Shown here piece by piece: positions 1 to 7,141 of a stretch of 10,046 nucleotides of DNA. How positions within the stretch are numbered: the first letter of the stretch is position 1; each line of letters starts with the position of its first letter. Under the pieces are notes generated by a model. The model worked only from the letters and a program-made list of their open reading frames with translations, was not told the origin of the DNA and made no database searches. The position numbers were made by a program, and so were the translations under genes. The DNA is taken from contig CAMLKV010000049.1 in assembly GCA_946480635.1 (NCBI GenBank), forward strand, positions 1 through 10,046. The letters run 5' to 3'. Origin of the DNA: an uncultured Flavobacterium sp. (GTDB taxonomy: Bacteria > Bacteroidota > Bacteroidia > Flavobacteriales > Flavobacteriaceae).

Positions 1-83
1 GGCTTTCGAGCATCTTCCATTAAATCTCTTAGAATAACTTTATCTATTCCGTCAATTTCAATTTGTAACTGATTAATTTTCAT
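1..83 (-). CDS. Lrp/AsnC-family transcriptional regulator, N-terminal fragment
   Basis: Only the first 27 codons lie in the window; the gene runs off the left edge. Reading the minus strand from the ATG at 83-81 gives a peptide starting MKINQLQIEIDGIDKVILRD and continuing LMEDARK. The pattern of an acidic residue, I/L-D, then D-x-x-I-L-x-x-L-x-x-D-A-R is the usual start of the winged-helix DNA-binding domain of Lrp/AsnC regulators, which bind DNA as oligomers and often respond to amino acids. The recognition helix and the ligand-binding RAM domain lie outside the window, so effector and targets are unknown. It is divergent from the coiled-coil gene at 239, and the next gene beyond that is a saccharopine dehydrogenase, so a role in lysine metabolism is possible but unproven. 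The family call rests on a short segment. Confidence 0.7.
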   Translation of the reverse strand, partial: MKINQLQIEIDGIDKVILRDLMEDARK

Positions 84-101
84 TTTAAAAAAATTGTTAG
101 C

Positions 102-130
102 TAAATATACACTTTTTCTCCTTGCGCAAA
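102..130 (-). promoter_or_regulatory. Candidate promoter for the Lrp/AsnC gene
   Basis: On the minus strand, TTTG at 130-127 is followed after 17 bases by TATATTTA at 109-102. The second box matches the Bacteroidota -7 consensus TAnnTTTG at all but the last position. It would start transcription near 95-98, giving a leader of roughly 12-15 bases. The spacing is slightly short and the -7 box imperfect, so this is weak. Confidence 0.25.
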
Positions 131-238
131 TAATTTCATAACAATTAAGTTTTAGGTGGTGGGTAAAATACACAATAAATATTTTTTCTTAGCGTTTCAT
201 AATCAACCTACTATGTGTTTAACCTAAATCTACTACAA

Positions 239-850
239 ATGACGAACCTTAAAAATTTGGCATGGATTGTAATTTGTTTTTTTACAGTTACATCTTTCAC
301 GGCCCAGGAAAATCAAGTGTCAACAACTGCAATCGGAAACCAATTCAATACTATTTTAGACAAATCTGAAAGTTATAGAGATTTGAAAATTGTAAAAAAG
401 CAAATGATTCAGAGCTTAAAACAAGATGTTTTAAATTCGATATCTAAAATCGAGAACGAACTTTTAAACTCTAAAGCAGTTTTGAATCAAAAAAGTGATG
501 AGATTTCCATGCTTAAGGATAAATTGAATAAAACAAATGCGGTTTTGTCTTCCTACACAAATAAGGGTCCAACAATCACTTTTCTTGGGATTGAATTTAA
601 TAAAGGTTTTTTCAATTCTTTTTTGAGTTTTATTCTTCTGGGATCAATAGCCTCAGTAGTTTTTTTCTTTATACAATTTAAGAAGATGAATTTGGCAACT
701 AAACATTCTAAAAGTGTTTTAAATGATTTAGAAGAAGAGTATCAATTATACAAACGAAATGCTATTGAGCGTGAGCAAAAAATAAGCCGACAATTACAAG
801 ATGAGTTAAACAAGCAGAAGAAAATGCAAACCATTCAAGCTGCTTCATAA
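239..850 (+). CDS. Membrane-anchored coiled-coil protein of unknown function
   Basis: The 203-residue protein is read from the ATG at 239; an in-frame GTG at 215 would put extra residues ahead of a good signal sequence and is less likely. Residues 1-22 (MTNLKNLAWIVICFFTVTSFTA) look like a signal peptide or first membrane segment, with possible cleavage before QEN. Residues about 45-105 are a charged, heptad-like coiled coil rich in K, E, N and L. A strong hydrophobic segment at about 124-146 (NSFLSFILLGSIASVVFFF) is a transmembrane helix. Residues about 152-195 form a second highly charged coiled coil. The expected arrangement is a periplasmic coiled coil, one membrane pass and a cytoplasmic coiled coil. 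From memory, similar Flavobacteriia proteins are sometimes labelled tRNA (guanine-N1)-methyltransferase; nothing here resembles TrmD, so that label should not be used. A scaffold or envelope-linked role is only a guess. No perfect TAnnTTTG box was found upstream. Confidence 0.8.
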   Translation: MTNLKNLAWIVICFFTVTSFTAQENQVSTTAIGNQFNTILDKSESYRDLKIVKKQMIQSLKQDVLNSISKIENELLNSKAVLNQKSDEISMLKDKLNKTNAVLSSYTNKGPTITFLGIEFNKGFFNSFLSFILLGSIASVVFFFIQFKKMNLATKHSKSVLNDLEEEYQLYKRNAIEREQKISRQLQDELNKQKKMQTIQAAS

Positions 851-852
851 TA

Positions 853-887
853 AAAAAGACCTGCTCTATTTAGAAGCAGGTCTTTTT
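853..887. terminator. Bidirectional intrinsic terminator
   Basis: A perfect 8-bp stem, GACCTGCT (858-865) with AGCAGGTC (875-882), encloses a 9-base loop. It is flanked by an A-run at 853-857 and a T-run at 883-887, so it can end transcription in both directions. It starts 3 bases after the stop of the coiled-coil gene and lies 21 bases past the end of the convergent saccharopine dehydrogenase gene. Confidence 0.9.
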
Positions 888-907
888 ACAAAAAGGTGAG
901 GTAAGTA

Positions 908-2260
908 TTAATTGTATCCTTTATAAATAACTTCTTTCTCATGGAAGATTACTCCATATTCTTCTAATTCTTTCAATATTGGTTCATAAACTTCTTTTTT
1001 AATTGGAAGTTGTACTCCGGGAGTTTTTATATTACCGTGTAAAATTTGTAAGGTTGCCATAGCGACTGGTAAACCTACAGTTTTTGCCATAGCTGTATAT
1101 GTTTGATCATCACCAATACAAACCATTGTAGAATCAATTTGTTTGCGTTCACCGTTAAGTTCGTAACCAAATTTATGATACATTACTATCATGTCTTTGT
1201 CATGTTCTTGAAGTGTCCAAGAATCAGTTAATATTTTTTCAAGAGCTTGTGCTGGAGTAGCATTTTTTAAACCTATTTTCTTTTCGTCATTGAATAAATC
1301 CAATTCTACTAATTTATCCCACATTACATCATCTTGGTCAATTTTGAGTTGGTGACGAAGCTTGATTTCAACAGAATCGGTTGGGTGATATGGTAAAAAT
1401 AAATTCACAAATCCTCGGTAGCTCATGTTTTCTGAATCATCAATTACATAAGTGTCATCAGTCATGCCTAATTGCACAAACATATCCCATGCTTTTGAAT
1501 AACCTACACGTCGGATTGTTCCTCTAAAAACAGTTAAAGCATCATCGAGTCCGTAAACACTTCTGTACTTTAAAGAATCTCTGTTAGCATAACCCTCAAA
1601 ACGCCCATAACCCTCAACTTCTAAAAACTCTGTTCTTCTGAATAACTTGTTGTATGGAATGTATTTGTATGTTCCTTCTTGGATGAATTTTGCTGCGCCA
1701 CCTTGACCTGCTAATACTACATTTCTAGGTGCCCAAGTAAATTTGTAGTTCCAAAGATTGTTGTCGCTTTCAGGAGCAACTAAGCCACCACAAAATGACT
1801 CGAATAAAATTACTTTTCCGCCTTGTTCACGGATTTCATCTAAAATTTTCATGGCACTCATGTGGTCGATTCCAGGATCAAGACCTACTTCGTTCATAAA
1901 TACCAATCCATTTTCTTTAGCTTGTGAATCTAAAGCCTGCATTGCATCACTAATGTAAGATGCAGTTACCATGTGTTTTTTGAAAGTAATGCAGTCTTTT
2001 GCTACTTCAATGTGCATATGAGCCGGTAACATAGAAATCACTATATCTGCTTTTTGAATTTCGCTTTGACGTTGTTCAGTGTTATTAATGTCTAAAGCGA
2101 TTGCTGTTGCGTTTTTATGTCCTTTAGTTTTGCGTTGTGCTAACTGTAATGACAAATCTCCAATGGTGATATGTAAATTTTCGCTTTCAGATTTTTCTAA
2201 AAGATACTTTATAAGGGATGAAGCTGAGCGACCAGCTCCAATAATTAGTACATTTTTCAT
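908..2260 (-). CDS. Saccharopine dehydrogenase family protein
   Basis: The 450-residue protein matches the usual length of glutamate-forming saccharopine dehydrogenases (yeast Lys9, C-terminal half of animal AASS), which interconvert saccharopine with glutamate plus 2-aminoadipate 6-semialdehyde. The N-terminus MKNVLIIGAGRSASSL is a Rossmann NAD(P)-binding loop with GAG at residues 8-10. Asp35 in ITIGDLS, at the end of the second strand, suggests a preference for NAD over NADP. Residues 124-136, EVGLDPGIDHMSA, are the family hallmark motif. The substrate-binding domain follows, and the C-terminus returns to the Rossmann fold (TMVCIGDD, GLPVAMA). The start chosen is the ATG at 2260; the in-frame GTG at 2281 adds seven residues and lies upstream of the predicted transcription start. 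In bacteria the enzyme usually serves lysine breakdown. No lysine-ketoglutarate reductase partner is in the window, so the direction in vivo is inferred. A related activity such as carboxynorspermidine dehydrogenase is less likely given the sequence. Confidence 0.88.
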   Translation of the reverse strand: MKNVLIIGAGRSASSLIKYLLEKSESENLHITIGDLSLQLAQRKTKGHKNATAIALDINNTEQRQSEIQKADIVISMLPAHMHIEVAKDCITFKKHMVTASYISDAMQALDSQAKENGLVFMNEVGLDPGIDHMSAMKILDEIREQGGKVILFESFCGGLVAPESDNNLWNYKFTWAPRNVVLAGQGGAAKFIQEGTYKYIPYNKLFRRTEFLEVEGYGRFEGYANRDSLKYRSVYGLDDALTVFRGTIRRVGYSKAWDMFVQLGMTDDTYVIDDSENMSYRGFVNLFLPYHPTDSVEIKLRHQLKIDQDDVMWDKLVELDLFNDEKKIGLKNATPAQALEKILTDSWTLQEHDKDMIVMYHKFGYELNGERKQIDSTMVCIGDDQTYTAMAKTVGLPVAMATLQILHGNIKTPGVQLPIKKEVYEPILKELEEYGVIFHEKEVIYKGYN

Positions 2261-2282
2261 TATGGTTTGGTAAAAAATCACA

Positions 2283-2290
2283 CAAATGTA
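2283..2290 (-). promoter_or_regulatory. -7 promoter box for the saccharopine dehydrogenase gene
   Basis: The minus strand reads TACATTTG, a perfect match to TAnnTTTG. Transcription would start near 2276-2278, giving a leader of about 17 bases before the ATG at 2260. No good -33 TTTG is seen at the expected spacing. The predicted start supports translation from 2260. Confidence 0.6.
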
Positions 2291-2354
2291 ATGAAATGTT
2301 ATATTTTAGAAAGCTTTAGGTTAAAAAATGAAGGTATATTATTTAATTGTGTAG

Positions 2355-2362
2355 TAAATTTG
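2355..2362 (+). promoter_or_regulatory. -7 promoter box for the DUF423 gene
   Basis: TAAATTTG matches the Bacteroidota -7 consensus TAnnTTTG exactly. Transcription would begin near 2368, about 14 bases before the ATG at 2382. The -33 region lacks a clear TTTG. It is divergent from the box at 2283-2290, with 64 bases between them. Confidence 0.55.
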
Positions 2363-2381
2363 AAGAAAATTTTCAATTCAA

Positions 2382-2768
2382 ATGGATAAAAAAATCTTGA
2401 TAACAGCTTTGAGTTTTGGTTTTATATCGATTGTCTTAGGAGCTTTTGGCGCACACGCTTTAAAAAAAGTTTTAACCGTAGATCAGTTGAACTCTTTTGA
2501 AGTAGGCGTTAGATATATGATGTATCATGCTCTTTTCTTATTGTTTTTAGGAACCACCTCAATAGTATTACCAGAACAAAAAAATGTAATTTATAACTTA
2601 ACTTTAGCAGGGACTTTGTTTTTTTCTGTTTCTATTTTCTTACTTTCTACACAAGAATTATCAGGATTCAATTTTAAATTTTTAGGACCAATAACCCCAA
2701 TAGGTGGCTTGTTATTAATTGCTGCATGGGGAGTTACAATATACTATATTATCACAAAAAAAGGCTAA
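2382..2768 (+). CDS. DUF423 family small integral membrane protein (YgdD-like)
   Basis: The 128-residue protein has four predicted membrane helices at about residues 5-24, 46-63, 70-89 and 106-124, which is the usual size and topology of the DUF423 family (E. coli YgdD). Family-typical motifs are GAFGAHAL at 20-27 in the first helix, the stretch FEVGVRYMMYHAL at 39-51, and GPITPIGG at 102-109 before the last helix. Polar residues inside the membrane segments (His25, His49) are conserved features of the family as I recall it. The biochemical function of the family is unknown; nothing in the sequence shows a catalytic site. The gene has its own promoter box, ends 69 bases before pckA, and no terminator is evident between them, so some read-through into pckA is possible. 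Confidence 0.9.
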   Translation: MDKKILITALSFGFISIVLGAFGAHALKKVLTVDQLNSFEVGVRYMMYHALFLLFLGTTSIVLPEQKNVIYNLTLAGTLFFSVSIFLLSTQELSGFNFKFLGPITPIGGLLLIAAWGVTIYYIITKKG

Positions 2769-2795
2769 ACTGTGAGGCTATTCAAATAATATTTT

Positions 2796-2803
2796 TACTT
2801 TTG
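2796..2803 (+). promoter_or_regulatory. -7 promoter box for pckA
   Basis: TACTTTTG is a perfect TAnnTTTG match. TGTG at 2771-2774 is a possible weak -33 element with a 21-base spacer. Transcription would start near 2809, leaving a leader of about 29 bases before the ATG at 2838. The promoter therefore looks intact although the gene behind it is broken. Confidence 0.6.
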
Positions 2804-2837
2804 CCGTTATAAAAAAACACAACATATCGTAAAATTT

Positions 2838-4383
2838 ATGGAAACATACACCCCATCTACGAAAACGATTTCGTTAGAAAAATACGGAATCACAGACGTT
2901 AAAGAAATTGTATATAATCCTTCATACGAATTATTATATCAGGAAGAACTGAATCCTTCACTTGAAGGTTATGAAAGAGGACAGTTAACAGAGTTAGGAG
3001 CTGTTAATGTAATGACTGGTGAATTTACAGGCCGTTCGCCTAAAGATAAATACATTGTAAAAGATGCTGTAACAGAAAACACAATCTGGTGGACTTCTGA
3101 AAAAGCAGTAAACGATAACAAGCCTATTTCTACTGAAACTTGGAATGAGTTAAAGAAAAATACGGTAGATCAACTTTCAGGTAAAAGATTATTTGTAGTA
3201 GATACTTTTTGTGGTGCCAATGAAAATACTCGTTTAAAAGTTCGTTTTATTGTTGAGGTGGCTTGGCAAGCACATTTTGTAAAAAACATGTTCATCCGCC
3301 CTACAGATGCTGAATTAGCTACTTATGGAGAGCCTGATTTTGTAGTAATGAACGCTTCAAAAAGAGGTTTTGCTGATTACAAAGCGCATAATTTAAATTC
3401 TGATGTTCTCTATGATGAACTATTATCTACCACTTCAAGGAATGGCGTCTATGCACTGTTCAGCTAACAAAGGTAAAGACGGTGATGTAGCTGTTTTCTT
3501 TGGTTTATCAGGAACAGGAAAAACAACTTTATCTACAGATCCCAAACGTGAATTAATTGGTGACGATGAGCACGGATGGGACAATGATGGTGTTTTCAAT
3601 TTTGAAGGAGGTTGTTATGCAAAAACGATCGATTTAAGCAAAGAAAACGAACCAGATATTTACGGAGCAATCAAAAAAGATGCATTATTAGAAAATGTGA
3701 CGGTTGATGCTAATGGTAAAATTGATTTTAAAGATGGTTCAGTGACACAAAACACACGTGTTTCTTACCCTATTTATCATATTAACAATATTGTGACTCC
3801 AGTTTCTAAAGCGGGTCATGCGACTAAAGTTATCTTCTTAACTGCTGATGCTTTTGGAGTTATGCCTCCGGTTTCTAAATTGACACCAGAACAAACAAAA
3901 TATTACTTTTTATCTGGTTTTACAGCTAAATTAGCCGGAACTGAAAGAGGAGTAACTCAACCTGAGCCAACTTTCTCAGCTTGTTTTGGAAAAGCATTTT
4001 TATCATTACACCCAACAAAATATGGTGAAGAGTTAGTGAAAAAGATGGAAGAGCATAATGCTAAAGCATACATGGTAAACACAGGTTGGAATGGCACAGG
4101 AAAACGTATTTCAATTAAAGATACACGTGCTATAATCGATGCTATCTTAGATGGTTCTATCGAAAATGCAGATAACGCTGTAATTCCTGTATTTAATTTT
4201 AATGTACCAACTGCATTGCCAAATGTAGATACAAATATTTTAGATCCAAGAAATACGTATGCTGACGCTTCTGAGTGGACTACTAAAGCAGAAGATTTAG
4301 CAGGAAGATTTATCAAAAACTTTGTTCAATATACAGATAATGAAGAAGGTCAAAGCCTTGTAAAAGCAGGACCTCAATTGTAA
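2838..4383 (+). pseudogene. pckA: ATP-dependent phosphoenolpyruvate carboxykinase, disrupted by internal deletion and frameshift
   Basis: PEP carboxykinase (ATP) converts oxaloacetate and ATP to PEP, CO2 and ADP, the first committed step of gluconeogenesis. The first part (from ATG 2838) covers the N-terminal domain, including RSPKDKY (Arg66, substrate binding), FCGAN and [16 protein letters not shown], and runs in register to LNSD at about 3404. The second part resumes at 3403 in the +1 frame with [20 protein letters not shown] and continues with [11 protein letters not shown] (P-loop), DDEHGW (metal binding), [18 protein letters not shown] and the stop at 4383. Intact enzymes have about 26 residues between these two points, ending GGTWYGGEMKKG, which carry the catalytic Tyr and metal-binding Lys (Tyr207 and Lys213 in E. 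coli numbering, from memory). They are absent here. Restoring about 80 bases gives about 541 codons, the normal length (E. coli 540). In the original frame translation ends at 3467 after about 20 out-of-register residues. No other lesion is visible, so this is a recent mutation or an assembly error. Confidence 0.9.
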
Positions 4384-4412
4384 TTATAATACGGTTATTA
4401 ATTCTATTGAAT

Positions 4413-4446
4413 AAAAAAAGAGTTGCTTTTTGAGCAACTCTTTTTT
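4413..4446. terminator. Bidirectional intrinsic terminator between pckA and rnpA
   Basis: A 7-bp perfect stem, GAGTTGC (4420-4426) with GCAACTC (4434-4440), has a 7-base loop. An A-run at 4413-4419 and a T-run at 4441-4446 flank it and extend the pairing. It lies 29 bases after the pckA stop and 19 bases beyond the rnpA stop, so it serves both converging genes. Confidence 0.9.
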
Positions 4447-4465
4447 GTTTGTATTAAATAAAAAA

Positions 4466-4846
4466 TTATTTATCGTTGATTGTTTTTTGAAACTTTTCAA
4501 AAAGCTGAATTGTTTTTTCGTTCATTTCCTGAAAGGTTAGTCTGTCCTTAGTTTGATATAAAAGCATAAAAGCATAGTTTTTATCTTCTGTAGCTTCCAA
4601 TAAAATGTCTTTATTAAGACGATATGCTTCACGCAAGAGACGTTTGAAATAATTTCTATCAACAGCCTTCTTAAAATGTTTTTTCGAAACAGAAACTCCT
4701 AATTTGATTTTTGAATCTTGTAATTCCCCAACTTGAACATACACTAAACGCAACGGGTATTTTGAAACCGATTTTCCTTCAGAAAATAATTGGTTAATCA
4801 AAGTACGGCTTTTAAGTTTTTCTTGTTTTGGGTATGTGAATCTCAT
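4466..4846 (-). CDS. rnpA: Ribonuclease P protein component
   Basis: The 126-residue basic protein is the protein subunit of RNase P, which helps the catalytic RNA bind and cleave the 5' leader of pre-tRNAs. The N-terminal segment FTYPKQEKLKSRTLINQLF is the expected first helix with its substrate-contacting aromatic and basic residues. The signature RNR region lies at 51-76: VSVSKK, then AVDRNYFKRLLREAYR, with Arg64-Asn65, Lys68-Arg69 and Arg72-Glu73. The form RNYFKR replaces the more usual RNRLKR. The C-terminus is a short charged helix. Length is normal for the family. The gene is not next to rpmH or dnaA here; it is divergent from an M1 peptidase and converges on pckA. The ATG at 4846 is the only start that keeps the conserved N-terminus. 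Confidence 0.95.
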   Translation of the reverse strand: MRFTYPKQEKLKSRTLINQLFSEGKSVSKYPLRLVYVQVGELQDSKIKLGVSVSKKHFKKAVDRNYFKRLLREAYRLNKDILLEATEDKNYAFMLLYQTKDRLTFQEMNEKTIQLFEKFQKTINDK

Positions 4847-4853
4847 GTGTGGG

Positions 4854-4861
4854 CAAAGATA
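4854..4861 (-). promoter_or_regulatory. -7 promoter box for rnpA, almost touching the start codon
   Basis: The minus strand reads TATCTTTG, a perfect TAnnTTTG match, ending only 7 bases before the ATG at 4846. Transcription would start near 4847-4850, so the message would have a leader of about 0-4 bases. No clear -33 TTTG is seen 19-21 bases upstream. Confidence 0.55.
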
Positions 4862-4969
4862 CTAAGATTGTCTTCAATATAAAAGAGTTGAATAATGACC
4901 TTTTTAATCCGTTCTGCTTTAGGAATTTAAAATAAATTGTAAGAATATTCTTAATTAATGTTTTTTTGT

Positions 4970-4977
4970 TACATTTA
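4970..4977 (+). promoter_or_regulatory. Candidate -7 box for the T9SS-secreted M1 peptidase
   Basis: TACATTTA matches TAnnTTTG at all but the last base. It would start transcription near 4983, about 20 bases before the ATG at 5004. A T-rich run ending in G (4961-4968) lies just upstream and might serve instead. No clear -33 element was found. Confidence 0.35.
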
Positions 4978-5003
4978 TTGATAACAACCTAAAAACCAAT
5001 ATA

Positions 5004-7028
5004 ATGAAAAATCTTTTTAAGAACTTAAGTCTGTTCCTGGTATTGATTGGAACGGCAACTGCACCCGTCATGGGCCAAACGTCTGGAACAAGTGGATCTG
5101 GAGCAAATATTGATGTGAAACATCATAACATTTACTGGCGTGTTAATCCCGATTCGACTAAGTATATCAGAGGTACAGTAACCACAAAGTTTCTTACGAA
5201 AACTTCAAATGTAAGTACAATTACATTCGATTTGAATAAAGCTTCTTTTAACAACACTGGTTTGGTGGTTAAGTACCACGGAAATACCATTTCAAAATCA
5301 TTCCCAACAAGCGGAAATGTTAATCTGCTAACAATAACATTACCAACTCCATTAGCAAACAATGTATTGGACTCAGTGACAATTTCGTACAGGGGTGTTC
5401 CTCCAGCCGCTAGCGGACAAGCTTTGGGTTATCAGAAAACGTCTTATAATGGCAGTAATTATATCTATACGTTATCAGAATCTTATGAAGACAAAGATTG
5501 GTGGCCTTGTAAAGCTGATATGCAGGATAAAGTAGAAACAATGGATATAACCGTAAGTTCTCCATCAGCCTTTAAAGTGGCAACTCAAGGAAAGCTCTTT
5601 AAAACAGTTGTTAGCGGAACAAATACAAAATATACCTATAGACATCAATATCCTATAGCATCTTATTTGGTGAGTATTTGTGTAGCCAAGTTTACAGAAT
5701 TTAATAGAACTCCAGTAACCATTGGTACTACAAGTGTTCCAGTTATTTATCAGTTGTTCAACAGAAGTTCTTATACTTCCATATTGAATGCTCTAGATTT
5801 CTGTAAATTGGAATTACAATTGTTTAGTTCAAAGTTTGGAGACTATCCATTTAAAAATGAAAAATTTGGTGTATATGAATTTGGGTTTTCAGGAGGAATG
5901 GAACACCAAACCAATATTGGATTAAGTTCAGGAGGACTAACAAGTTGGTCAACAATAGCACATGAAGTAGCCCATCAGTGGTTTGGTGATGCAGTAACGT
6001 GTAAGACTTGGAATAGTTTATGGTTAAACGAAGGATTTGCGTCTTATATGGAGGTCTTGGCTGCCGAACAAATACCATCATTAGGTGTAAGTGCCTTATC
6101 AAGAAGAACGTCGCTTAAGAGTTCAGCTAGAACGACTACTGTACCCGTTTATATAGCTAATGTAAGCAACTCAAATACCGTTTGGACTGGGGCGAATACA
6201 ACAGCCGTGTATGATCGTGGCGCAATGATTGTTTCCATGTTGAGAGCGCTTTCGGGAGATACTAAGTTTTTTGAAGCTACTAAAAACTATGTTACAGATC
6301 CCAGTCTAGCTTATAAGTCAGCTGACACTGATAATTTAAGACAGCATTTCGAAACGGCTTTAGGCGGAGCCAATCTGACTGGTTTTTTTACAGATTGGGT
6401 GAATGGAGTTGGTACACCAAGTTACGCTCTAGAATGGAATAATGTGGGAACGGCAATTACTTTGAAGTTGAATCAAACCAGAAGTTCTAATTCTAACGTA
6501 ACTTATTTTAGAATGCCTGTAGCTATTAGAGTTAAAAATGCTTCTGGAACTTCTCAAGACATCATTTTATACGATAATGGTGGTAATTTGTCTTTGGCTG
6601 GAAATGGTATTATTGGGACACCAACAGGAACGAATAAAATTACAATTACGCTACCTTTTACACCAAGTACAGTTCAATTTGACCCAGACAATGTAACCAT
6701 TGCTACAGGAACGGTGACTTTTAATTCGGCATTGACACAAAAAGGAATTATAGAAGAAGTGGCAGAAATGGAAAAAGAACAAACTTTAAAAACACAAATT
6801 TATCCTAATCCTAGTTCGGGAGAGTTTAATGCAAATGTATTTTCGGAAGATGCTAAAGAACCAATAACTATGGATATTGTTAATGTAGTGGGAACTGTTA
6901 TACAACATCAGGAGAATCTAAAAGCCAATCAAACAGTTTCTTTCGGAGGCAGTTTATCAACAGGAATTTATATTATTCATTTCAATCAAGGACAAAAGCA
7001 ATTTTCTACTAAGGTAATCAAGCAATAA
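5004..7028 (+). CDS. Secreted M1-family zinc metallopeptidase with T9SS C-terminal sorting domain
   Basis: The 674-residue protein starts with a signal peptide ([18 protein letters not shown], cleavage near Gly24/Gln25). Residues about 35-230 form the M1 N-terminal beta domain. The thermolysin-like catalytic domain carries GGMEHQ at 298-302 (the equivalent of the GxMEN substrate-binding motif, with His in place of Asn), the zinc site HEVAH at 320-324, and the third zinc ligand Glu343 in LNEG, 18 residues later. Tyr403 in AVYDRGA is the likely transition-state tyrosine. Residues about 597-674, beginning [12 protein letters not shown] and ending STKVIKQ, are a type A T9SS sorting domain (Por secretion tail). 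The enzyme is therefore expected to cross the outer membrane and act on peptides outside the cell or on the cell surface. The family mostly removes N-terminal amino acids, but the exact specificity is not readable. It is divergent from rnpA and followed by its own terminator. Confidence 0.93.
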   Translation: MKNLFKNLSLFLVLIGTATAPVMGQTSGTSGSGANIDVKHHNIYWRVNPDSTKYIRGTVTTKFLTKTSNVSTITFDLNKASFNNTGLVVKYHGNTISKSFPTSGNVNLLTITLPTPLANNVLDSVTISYRGVPPAASGQALGYQKTSYNGSNYIYTLSESYEDKDWWPCKADMQDKVETMDITVSSPSAFKVATQGKLFKTVVSGTNTKYTYRHQYPIASYLVSICVAKFTEFNRTPVTIGTTSVPVIYQLFNRSSYTSILNALDFCKLELQLFSSKFGDYPFKNEKFGVYEFGFSGGMEHQTNIGLSSGGLTSWSTIAHEVAHQWFGDAVTCKTWNSLWLNEGFASYMEVLAAEQIPSLGVSALSRRTSLKSSARTTTVPVYIANVSNSNTVWTGANTTAVYDRGAMIVSMLRALSGDTKFFEATKNYVTDPSLAYKSADTDNLRQHFETALGGANLTGFFTDWVNGVGTPSYALEWNNVGTAITLKLNQTRSSNSNVTYFRMPVAIRVKNASGTSQDIILYDNGGNLSLAGNGIIGTPTGTNKITITLPFTPSTVQFDPDNVTIATGTVTFNSALTQKGIIEEVAEMEKEQTLKTQIYPNPSSGEFNANVFSEDAKEPITMDIVNVVGTVIQHQENLKANQTVSFGGSLSTGIYIIHFNQGQKQFSTKVIKQ

Positions 7029-7044
7029 TTGTATATAATTCTAA

Positions 7045-7082
7045 AGAAAGGCAATAATCATTATGAAGATTATTGCCTTTCT
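7045..7082 (+). terminator. Intrinsic terminator after the secreted M1 peptidase
   Basis: A perfect 15-bp stem pairs 7045-7059 (core GGCAATAATC) with 7068-7082 (core GATTATTGCC) around an 8-base loop. It begins 16 bases after the stop codon. The T-tract is short and interrupted (TTTCTGTTT), so termination may be less tight than at the other three hairpins. Confidence 0.75.
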
Positions 7083-7123
7083 GTTTGAATAAAAATCTCG
7101 AGAAGTATGTATTTATTTTTATG

Positions 7124-7131
7124 TATTTTTG
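7124..7131 (+). promoter_or_regulatory. -7 promoter box for the PRMT-like methyltransferase
   Basis: TATTTTTG matches TAnnTTTG exactly and ends 10 bases before the ATG at 7142. Transcription would begin near 7136-7138, giving a leader of only about 4-6 bases. The region is AT-rich, so a chance match is possible, and no -33 TTTG lies at the expected distance. Confidence 0.5.
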
Positions 7132-7141
7132 AAATAAAAAG

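Noticed and set aside
215..238. GTG at 215 as the start of the coiled-coil protein.
   Set aside because: It would place eight extra residues before a well-formed signal sequence that begins at ATG 239.
239..850. tRNA (guanine-N1)-methyltransferase function for the coiled-coil protein.
   Set aside because: There is no SAM-binding or SPOUT-type knot motif; the protein is a signal peptide, two coiled coils and a membrane helix.
2261..2281. GTG at 2281 as the start of saccharopine dehydrogenase.
   Set aside because: It would add seven residues before the Rossmann strand and begins upstream of the predicted transcription start from the box at 2283-2290.
3395..3470. Programmed ribosomal frameshifting joining the two pckA reading frames.
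   Set aside because: No slippery heptamer or stimulatory structure is apparent, and a frameshift would still leave about 26 conserved residues missing.
3957..4316. Minus-strand open frame inside pckA, with similar antisense frames inside the saccharopine dehydrogenase and both M1 genes.
   Set aside because: They lie opposite strongly conserved coding sequence, have no recognisable domains and no promoter boxes, and are explained as shadows of the real genes.
3403..4383. A separate gene starting at ATG 3403, encoding a 326-residue C-terminal PEPCK-like protein.
   Set aside because: The Met at 3403 is the internal Met of the conserved MFSMMNYY motif. The product lacks the whole N-terminal domain and could not be an active enzyme, so it is treated as part of one disrupted pckA.
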